A DNA stretch of 60,787 bases, from assembly GCA_020073185.1 (NCBI GenBank), contig JAIQFT010000022.1, positions 1 through 60,787 of the forward strand, given 5' to 3'. The notes beneath the pieces are model-generated. The model searched no databases. It was not told the DNA's origin and was given only the letters and a program-made list of their open reading frames with translations. A program made the position numbers and the translations under genes. This DNA is from Terriglobia bacterium (GTDB taxonomy: Bacteria; Acidobacteriota; Terriglobia; Terriglobales; Acidobacteriaceae). Position 1 is the stretch's first letter. Each line of letters starts with the position of its first letter. Below are positions 55,340 to 60,787 of the stretch, in pieces.

Positions 55340-55547
55340 TCATCTCGTCCCGCGTGAAGCGGCGTCCGGCATTGACGTGGTGCAGCCGCTTCATAAGCGA
55401 TTCAACATCCTGTCCAGTGCCTGACTGCGCGGTGTATTGCAGCAGCCACTCACGAAAGGCAGCATTCAGCGTCTTGCGCTGGGAGCGGGCTACCAGGCGT
55501 GCCTGCTCGATCAGCTCCTCATCGGCACTGAGAGTGACGTTTTTCAT
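55329..55547 (-). CDS. ribbon-helix-helix-type antitoxin of the PIN toxin
   Basis: 72 residues. KNVTLSADEELIEQARLVAR and NAAFREWLLQYTAQ look like a ribbon-helix-helix DNA-binding start; the C-terminal RRFTRDEMNER would wrap the toxin. Overlaps vapC by 11 bases. Two direct TAGTGTAC repeats upstream are likely operator sites. Confidence 0.8.
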   Translation of the reverse strand: MKNVTLSADEELIEQARLVARSQRKTLNAAFREWLLQYTAQSGTGQDVESLMKRLHHVNAGRRFTRDEMNER

Positions 55548-55554
55548 ACGAAAA

Positions 55555-55577
55555 TAGTGTACACGATTTTAGTGTAC
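55555..55577. promoter_or_regulatory. direct repeat upstream of the antitoxin
   Basis: TAGTGTAC at 55555-55562 and 55570-55577, 15 bases apart, just upstream of the antitoxin ATG. The first continues into the palindrome GTGTACAC. Fits autoregulation by the toxin-antitoxin complex. Confidence 0.6.
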
Positions 55578-55633
55578 TTTCCAAACGGCGGCGACTGCTC
55601 ACCGACCGCCGATCTCCGATCGCCGCCGAATAC

Positions 55634-56884
55634 TCACAATTCTTCTTTCCTCTTTCCCGGCAGCGCGGCGGGATTTTCGTGGGTGCGCTCGCGGAAGCCG
55701 CCGCCCATGCCGCTGGCGAGGGAGACGGCGGATTCGCCGAACTTGTCGCGCAGGCGGTCGGCGGCGGAGAGCGCCTGCTTCCAGCGCTGGTGGCGGTCGG
55801 CATCGAGCAACTCGATCTGTCCTTCCGCCGTTTCCAGCGACGACGCTTGCACGCCCAGCAGCCGCACCTTGCGGCCCGGCTGCCAGTTGTGGCGGAACAG
55901 GGCGCGGACCTGCTCGATGATTTCCGTGTCCAGTTGGGTGGCGGCCGCGAGCGTGTGCGCCCGCGTGATGGTGGAGAAATCCTGGTAGCGCAGCTTGAGC
56001 TGGATGGTGCGCGCGTACAGGCAGTTTTCCCGCAAACGGCGCCCGACCATCTCGCCCAGGCGCGCCAGTGTGATTTCCAGTTGCTGCGCCTCGGCGGTGT
56101 CTTCGTTGTAGGTGTGCTCGTGGCTGATGGACTTGGGATCGGGGTTCTCTCCGATGTCGGAGTCAAACCAGCCGCCGGCGTCCTCGCCGCGCGCCTTGCC
56201 GGCCAGCGCCAGGCCCCATTTGCCAAAACGCTGCTCGAGGACCAAATCCTCCAGCTTGGTGAGATCACCGACCTTGAAGATGCCCATGTCATGCAGGTTG
56301 CGCTCGGTCACTTTTCCCACGCCGGGAATCTTGCGGACATCGAGCGGAGCCAGAAATGCGGCTTCGCAACCCGGCAGCACGTACAGCACGCCGTTGCGCT
56401 TGGCCTGGTCGGAGGCCACCTTGGCGACCAGGCGCGAGGTTCCGATGCCGATCGAGCAGTTGAGCTGCGTCTTTGATTTCATCTCCGCATGCAGGGCGTG
56501 CGCGGCGCGCAGCGGCGGACCGTGCAGGCGCTCGGTGCCGGTCATGTCGAGATAGGCTTCGTCAATGGAGGCCATTTCGACCGCGGGCGAGAAGCGCTTC
56601 AGGACTTCATAAACCTGGCGTGAGCACTCGCGGTAACGCTCCGGGTGCCCCTCGATAAACATAGCGTCGGCGGGAAGCAGCCTGGAGGCGGTGCGCAGAG
56701 GCATGGCGGAGTGCACGCCGAACTTGCGGGCTTCGTAGTTGGCGGCCGCGACCACGCCGCGTTCGTTACGCTGCCCGCCCACCACCACAACTCTGCCTTT
56801 CAGCGTGGGAGCGAAGAGTTCTTCGACCGAGACGAAGAAGGCATCCATATCGACATGGAAGACCGTGCGCAAGGCAGAAGTCAC
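55634..56884 (-). CDS. dinB: DNA polymerase IV (Y-family)
   Basis: 416 residues from GTG 56884. Catalytic residues: Asp12 and Asp14 (FHVDMDAFF), Asp108/Glu109 (ASIDEAYLD). Then the palm/fingers (VAAANYEARKFGVHSAMPLR), thumb HhH (VRKIPGVGKVTERNLHDMGI) and little finger (KSISHEHTYNEDTAEAQQLE). Error-prone lesion bypass polymerase. The last 40 residues (AVSLASGMGGGFRERTHENP) correspond to the stretch duplicated beyond vapBC. Confidence 0.93.
   Translation of the reverse strand: MTSALRTVFHVDMDAFFVSVEELFAPTLKGRVVVVGGQRNERGVVAAANYEARKFGVHSAMPLRTASRLLPADAMFIEGHPERYRECSRQVYEVLKRFSPAVEMASIDEAYLDMTGTERLHGPPLRAAHALHAEMKSKTQLNCSIGIGTSRLVAKVASDQAKRNGVLYVLPGCEAAFLAPLDVRKIPGVGKVTERNLHDMGIFKVGDLTKLEDLVLEQRFGKWGLALAGKARGEDAGGWFDSDIGENPDPKSISHEHTYNEDTAEAQQLEITLARLGEMVGRRLRENCLYARTIQLKLRYQDFSTITRAHTLAAATQLDTEIIEQVRALFRHNWQPGRKVRLLGVQASSLETAEGQIELLDADRHQRWKQALSAADRLRDKFGESAVSLASGMGGGFRERTHENPAALPGKRKEEL
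55652..55762 (-). repeat. dinB 3' end, original copy of the duplication
   Basis: Lies inside dinB and matches 54782-54893. It is the dinB-resident partner of the direct repeat flanking vapBC. Confidence 0.88.
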
Positions 56885-56905
56885 TCTTCAAGTCATGAGT
56901 CAGAA

Positions 56906-57136
56906 CTAAGCATTAAGAAAAGTCAGAATTAAGAAGGTTTCGAGTGCGCGCTGGCGGTTACGAGCCCGGCATACAGCACGGTAGTTTGCCCCGACCGAAG
57001 TGCCCGTCCGTAGCAACTGATTCGCAATTATTCGTGCAACCGGCCGCGCAGGCATCTTGTCACATAGGCGAATAACTCGCAAAGCCAACTGCTTGGTCCG
57101 TTTTCGAAGATCCGCGCCACGGGCGAGGTCGTGCAT
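56906..57136 (-). pseudogene. truncated four-helix-bundle (S23/23S-IVS-type) protein
   Basis: 76 residues; the family is normally about 115-130. The start (LRKRTKQLALRVIRLCDKMP) and NQLLRTGTSVGANYRAVCRA are typical, but after RARNRQRALETF the protein ends, so helices 3 and 4 are missing. It is flanked by inverted repeats (56912-56935 and 57155-57176). These proteins occur in 23S rRNA intervening sequences and near selfish elements; function unclear. Probably a remnant. Confidence 0.65.
56912..56935. repeat. left inverted repeat of the S23-like unit
   Basis: ATTAAGAA, two extra bases, then GTCAGAAT and AAGAA; pairs with the right repeat at 57155-57176. Confidence 0.6.
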
Positions 57137-57154
57137 TCGCTTATTCCTCTTTCA

Positions 57155-57176
57155 TTCTTCATTCTGACTTCTTAAT
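57155..57176. repeat. right inverted repeat of the S23-like unit
   Basis: TTCTTCATTCTGACTTCTTA reads, inverted, as the left repeat with a two-base gap and one mismatch. Confidence 0.6.
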
Positions 57177-57180
57177 TTCT

Positions 57181-57765
57181 TCATTCCCCAAACACCTCTG
57201 CGGTGAACGCCTCGATCACAGCCCCGTGCTGCCAGGCATCGGGCGGGGCGCCGGCTTTGAGGCAGGTTTGCGCGAGGAAGGCGAGGCGGTCCCAGCCGTG
57301 CTCGACCGGAACTTGCGGCAGCAGCAACCCGCGGCGCATCCCGTAGGTGATCACCAAGCCATGGCGTCCGACCTCGATTTCCTCCGCTGCGATAGGCCGC
57401 ACCGGCGAAAGCACGCTGATTTCGATGTTCAGCAGCGGCGCCTCTTCGCGGGTCACGGAAGGAAACCGAACGTCGTTGAAAGCGGCGGCAGCCGCCGCCT
57501 CGGCGATGGTGCGGTAGAGCGAGTAGACTGGCAAGACGTAGCCGACGCAGCCGCGCAGTTCGCCGCGAAGGTGCAGAGTGGTGAAAGCCCCGCGTCTTTC
57601 TTCCAAATGCGGCGAGGGGGCCCTGACGTCCAGTTCCGCGCCGGCCAGCGTGGCTTCAATCGAGCGATGCGCAACCGTCAGCAGCAGGCTGCGTTCTTCA
57701 GTGGAATATTCTGCGAGGGGGTCGGTAGGTGCGGTGTTGTCGCTACGTGGTGGTGGCGACATCAC
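57181..57765 (-). CDS. amrA: AmmeMemoRadiSam system protein A
   Basis: 194 residues. RGAFTTLHLRGELRGCVGYV and LYRTIAEAAAAAAFNDVRFP are AMMECR1 marks, and LLLPQVPVEHGWDRLAFLAQ the C-terminal one. The AmmeMemoRadiSam genes co-occur with radical SAM and Memo proteins of unknown function; neither partner is here. It overlaps the pgsA stop by 23 bases. Confidence 0.88.
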   Translation of the reverse strand: MMSPPPRSDNTAPTDPLAEYSTEERSLLLTVAHRSIEATLAGAELDVRAPSPHLEERRGAFTTLHLRGELRGCVGYVLPVYSLYRTIAEAAAAAAFNDVRFPSVTREEAPLLNIEISVLSPVRPIAAEEIEVGRHGLVITYGMRRGLLLPQVPVEHGWDRLAFLAQTCLKAGAPPDAWQHGAVIEAFTAEVFGE

Positions 57766-58429
57766 TCTTTCTCCGGCGGCTAAGGATGAACGCGCGGCGC
57801 TGGCGGCGCACTACCTGGCGGTCAATCTTCGGCCAGAAGGCGGCGAAGTAATCAAAGGCCGAGACCAGCGAGAGCGTCACCATGAACCAGATGCCGACCC
57901 GTGCCAGCACATCGATGGGAAAGAAGAAGCTCCCGTACTCCCACTGCAGCCAGCGGTGGTCGAGGATGCAGAGCACCACCACCACGATCTGCACCACCAT
58001 CTTGACCTTGCCCAGATCGCTGGCATCAATCGTGAAACCCTGCTGCGCGGCGATGGAGCGCAGGCCGCTGACCAGGAATTCGCGCCCGATGATCACCACC
58101 GCCATCCAGGCCGGCACCACGCGCGGGTTCAACTGCACCAAGGTGATGAAAGCGGCGGCGATGAGCAGCTTGTCGGCCAGCGGGTCCAGCAGCATGCCCA
58201 TGGTGGTGATCTGATGGCGGCGGCGGGCGAGGTAGCCGTCAAGACCGTCGGTGATGGATGCGGCGATGAACACCGCCGAGGCCAGCCATTCGCGCTCGCC
58301 ATGGACGCCCAAAGCGAAGCGGCTGCTCGACAGGATCCAGATCAGCACAGGGACACTGCAGATGCGGGTGAGCGTGATGTAGTTCGGCAGATTCACTTCG
58401 AAACCGCAGGCCCCTACGCTGGCGGACAC
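57743..58429 (-). CDS. pgsA: CDP-diacylglycerol-glycerol-3-phosphate 3-phosphatidyltransferase
   Basis: 228 residues. The CDP-alcohol phosphotransferase motif is complete: DGLDGYLAR, then G after eight residues, MLLDPLADK. About five membrane helices. The enzyme makes phosphatidylglycerol phosphate. Start GTG 58429; an internal GTG (58393) before NLPNYITL gives the usual family N-terminus and is a real alternative. Confidence 0.9.
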   Translation of the reverse strand: MSASVGACGFEVNLPNYITLTRICSVPVLIWILSSSRFALGVHGEREWLASAVFIAASITDGLDGYLARRRHQITTMGMLLDPLADKLLIAAAFITLVQLNPRVVPAWMAVVIIGREFLVSGLRSIAAQQGFTIDASDLGKVKMVVQIVVVVLCILDHRWLQWEYGSFFFPIDVLARVGIWFMVTLSLVSAFDYFAAFWPKIDRQVVRRQRRAFILSRRRKSDVATTT

Positions 58430-58710
58430 GGGGTCAGCTCTCGGCGCCTGCCAAGGTTAGATTATGCTCCGCGCCTCGGGGCAAAGCAATGCGGAAGCTG
58501 CTATTCCTGCTCATTCGACGGATCGCAATCGAATTGATTGCGGCGGCGGGACCGAGCCGCTTTGTAGTCGCATGCCGGATCGTAATCTATGGTTCCGAAG
58601 AGTTCAAGAATCTTGCATTGTTGGCGGCGGATTGAATCCTGCTCGGGCTCGTCACCGCGGTGGCTTTCGGGTTTGCTGTCGGTTGCGAATTCGCACCTCC
58701 GGTTGGGACG

Positions 58711-59976
58711 TCACGCGTAAATTCCGCGTTGCTTGAGGCAGTAGGCCACCCGGTCGATGGCCAGCATGTAGGCGGCGATGCGGTTGTTGACGCTGTGCGT
58801 CTCGGCGTAGCGGACCACGTCTTCAAACGAGCTGCGCATGATGTGCTCGAGCTGCTCGTTGACCATGGATTCCTTCCAGAAATACCCCTGCCGGTCCTGC
58901 ACCCACTCGAAGTAGGAAGTGGTTACACCGCCGGCGTTGGCCAGGATGTCGGGAATGACGAAGATCTTCTTCTCCGCGAGGATTTCATCGGCCGCGGCGG
59001 TGGTGGGCCCGTTGGCGCCCTCGCACAGGATCTTGCACTTGATGCGGTCGGCGTTGCGGGTGGTGATGACATTCTCGATGGCGGCGGGTACCAGGATGTC
59101 GCAATCGGCCAGGAAGAGCTGCTGCGGGTCCATCGCCTCGGCGCCGGGAAAACCGTGCAGGCTGCCCGTGCGGTAGCGATGCTCCCAGAGCGCGTCGATA
59201 TCCATGCCGTTGAGGTTGGAGAGCCCGCCGTCGTATTCGACGATTCCGATGATCTTGTAGCCGGCCTCGTACATCAGGCGCGCGGCGTTGGAGCCGACGT
59301 TGCCGAAACCCTGCACGATGACCCGGGTCTCGTCGCGGTTCAGGCGCAGCTTTTTCAGCGCCTCGTCGCACACCACCATGACCCCGCGCCCGGTGGCCTC
59401 GCGGCGTCCGCGCGATCCACCCATGTTGAGCGGCTTGCCGGTCACGACCGCGGTCACCGTCTGGCGCATGTGCATGGAGTAGGTGTCCATGATCCAGGCC
59501 ATGATCTGCTCGTTGGTGTTGACGTCGGGTGCGGGAACGTCTTTTTCCGGTCCGATAAATTCCATCAGTTCGGCGGTGTAGCGCCGCGTCATGCGCTCCA
59601 GTTCGCCCATCGACATCTTCTTGGGATCGCAGATGACGCCGCCCTTGGCGCCGCCGAAGGGAATGTTGACGACGGCGCACTTCCACGTCATCCAGCTCGC
59701 CAGGGCGCGCACTTCGTCGAGGGTGAGGTCGGGAGAGTAGCGGATGCCGCCCTTGCCCGGGCCGCGCACGATCGAATGCTGCACCCGAAATCCGGTAAAC
59801 ACTTCCAGGGTGCCATTGTCCATCTGCACCGGGATGTGGACGATGATCTCGCGGTTGGGAAGGCTCAGCACCTTCATCAATCCCGGATCCAGGTTGAGCT
59901 TGTGCGCCGCCATTTCAAAGCGCGCGCGCTGCGCTTCCCAGGGATTGATCTCCTGCTCCATGGTGATGGTGGTCAT
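58711..59976 (-). CDS. gdhA: glutamate dehydrogenase
   Basis: 421 residues from ATG 59976 with GGGAGAA eight bases upstream. [40 protein letters not shown] (with the catalytic lysine), and the Rossmann NAD-type loop [20 protein letters not shown]. It interconverts glutamate and 2-oxoglutarate plus ammonium. Its length fits the hexameric small GDH of bacteria and archaea. Monocistronic, divergent from the AbrB/Doc pair. Confidence 0.94.
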   Translation of the reverse strand: MTTITMEQEINPWEAQRARFEMAAHKLNLDPGLMKVLSLPNREIIVHIPVQMDNGTLEVFTGFRVQHSIVRGPGKGGIRYSPDLTLDEVRALASWMTWKCAVVNIPFGGAKGGVICDPKKMSMGELERMTRRYTAELMEFIGPEKDVPAPDVNTNEQIMAWIMDTYSMHMRQTVTAVVTGKPLNMGGSRGRREATGRGVMVVCDEALKKLRLNRDETRVIVQGFGNVGSNAARLMYEAGYKIIGIVEYDGGLSNLNGMDIDALWEHRYRTGSLHGFPGAEAMDPQQLFLADCDILVPAAIENVITTRNADRIKCKILCEGANGPTTAAADEILAEKKIFVIPDILANAGGVTTSYFEWVQDRQGYFWKESMVNEQLEHIMRSSFEDVVRYAETHSVNNRIAAYMLAIDRVAYCLKQRGIYA

Positions 59977-60140
59977 GGAAGTTCTCCCAAGTCCAGCAGT
60001 CCGCCGCCGGTGTGACATGCCGCGGCGGGCAAACCAGCGAGTATATGAGGGTGGATTGGCGGAGGCAAGGTGGGCTGTGTAGTGGCCAACAACATCCGCA
60101 CGGAATACTGCCGGCTGCCGCAGTTTGGCGGCAAATGTCG

Positions 60141-60160
60141 TGTTATAATGTTTGTTATAA
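60141..60160 (+). promoter_or_regulatory. direct repeat and -10 upstream of the AbrB/Doc pair
   Basis: TGTTATAA at 60141-60148 and 60153-60160, 12 bases apart; TATAAT (60144-60149) inside the first can be the -10. The second copy extends to the palindrome GTTATAAC. Typical autoregulatory operator of a toxin-antitoxin operon. Confidence 0.5.
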
Positions 60161-60179
60161 CCATATGGCGAGGTGCGGC

Positions 60180-60407
60180 ATGGCGGCGACGGTGAAGGTT
60201 ACAACAGTCGGCAACTCCGTAGGGATCGTGCTTCCGAAGAAACTTCTGGATCGTTTGCACATCGAGAAAGGAGATACGCTGTACATCAGCGAGACTCCGG
60301 GGGGCGTGCAACTTACGCCCTACAAGGCCGAGTTTGCCAGGGTCGTGGAAGCGGGCCGGCGGGCCACGCGGAAATACCGCAACGCGCTGCGAAAGCTGGC
60401 CGAATGA
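60180..60407 (+). CDS. AbrB/MazE-type antitoxin
   Basis: 75 residues from ATG 60180 (GAGGTG upstream). [20 protein letters not shown] and [12 protein letters not shown] form the swapped-hairpin AbrB fold; the basic tail ([16 protein letters not shown]) would contact the toxin. Overlaps the Doc start (ATGA). Confidence 0.88.
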   Translation: MAATVKVTTVGNSVGIVLPKKLLDRLHIEKGDTLYISETPGGVQLTPYKAEFARVVEAGRRATRKYRNALRKLAE

Positions 60408-60787
60408 GGGAACCGGTCTGGATCGGAGTCCTGGAGGCACTGGTACTGCACGACATGCAGCTAGTCACGTTTGGAGGGGCAGCCGGGGTTCGCGACGTCG
60501 GTTTGTTGGAATCAGCTCTGGCGCGGCCCCGAAATCTGCTGGCCTACGGAAAGAAAAAGCCATCGCTGGCGCGGCTCGCCGCTGCATATGCATTCGGCAT
60601 CATCAAGAACCACCCATTTGTCGATGGCAACAAGCGCACGGCGCTGGTGATCGCTTTCGCATTTCTCGACGTGAACGGCATCGAGATCAATGCCAGCGAG
60701 GAAGATGCCTACCGGATGTTCATGGACCTGGCATCGGGCCGTGTGAGCGAAGAAGAACTCGACGCGTGGATGAGCGACAACAGCGAG
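60404..60787 (+). CDS. doc: Doc-type Fic-family toxin, 3'-truncated by window end
   Basis: About 128 residues visible; the frame is open to the right edge. RDVGLLESALARPRNLLAYG is the Doc start, and the Fic motif is HPFVDGNKRTALV (HxFx[D/N]GNKR type). Doc phosphorylates EF-Tu. Starts in an overlap with the AbrB-like antitoxin gene. Confidence 0.9.
   Translation, partial: MREPVWIGVLEALVLHDMQLVTFGGAAGVRDVGLLESALARPRNLLAYGKKKPSLARLAAAYAFGIIKNHPFVDGNKRTALVIAFAFLDVNGIEINASEEDAYRMFMDLASGRVSEEELDAWMSDNSE

Overview
The window is a GC-rich chromosomal segment from a diderm, respiring bacterium. The gene styles fit Acidobacteriota: a VWFA-domain secreted protein, a winged-helix/TPR regulator, BlaI/M56 pairs, a fused AroD-AroE, CpxRA-like regulation and hairpin-rich spacers. 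This assignment is inference; there is no rRNA or other taxonomic marker. No tRNA, rRNA, CRISPR array or complete insertion sequence was seen.

Region 1 (1-4300): the 3' part of an MttB-type methyltransferase gene, a UbiX-like flavin prenyltransferase, a cytochrome P460-like haem protein and, on the opposite strand, an exported acetamidase/formamidase. Region 2 (4420-17545), all on the plus strand, is the most coherent part: a FadR-type regulator behind a perfect palindrome, three subunits of a thiamine-dependent 2-oxoacid:ferredoxin oxidoreductase whose substrate-pocket residues match oxalate oxidoreductase, an OxlT-like antiporter, a STAS protein, a DcaP-like porin and a five-gene branched-chain-type (HAAT) ABC importer. 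I read it as an oxalate (or related small anion) uptake and oxidation locus. Region 3 (17626-21150): a BlaI repressor, an M56 protease and an HtrA protease, with matching operator-like palindromes before blaI and htrA.

Region 4 (21198-31304), minus strand: a TolC-adaptor-RND efflux operon, a C-terminal processing protease and the NrfHA ammonifying nitrite reductase. Their upstream regions share a CRP/FNR-like 16-mer. Region 5 (31528-37945): a CpxRA-like two-component system divergent from a MacA/MacB-type ABC efflux operon, with exact CpxR-type boxes between them. Region 6 (38085-53140): VWFA protein, a broken beta-propeller-like gene, an orphan HigA, AsmA-like protein, a YfgM/TPR-like protein, DksA, a Fis-like HTH protein, an orphan GvpL/F, AroDE, an OmpA-like protein and a winged-helix/TPR regulator.

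Region 7 (53141-60787): secreted alpha/beta hydrolase, a VapBC-type toxin-antitoxin pair bracketed by a duplicated 3' end of dinB, dinB, a truncated S23-like ORF between inverted repeats, AmrA, PgsA, glutamate dehydrogenase, and an AbrB/Doc toxin-antitoxin pair cut by the window end. The main overall themes are envelope stress and efflux with readable operators, anaerobic electron metabolism (oxalate oxidation, nitrite ammonification), and traces of small mobile or selfish modules near dinB.
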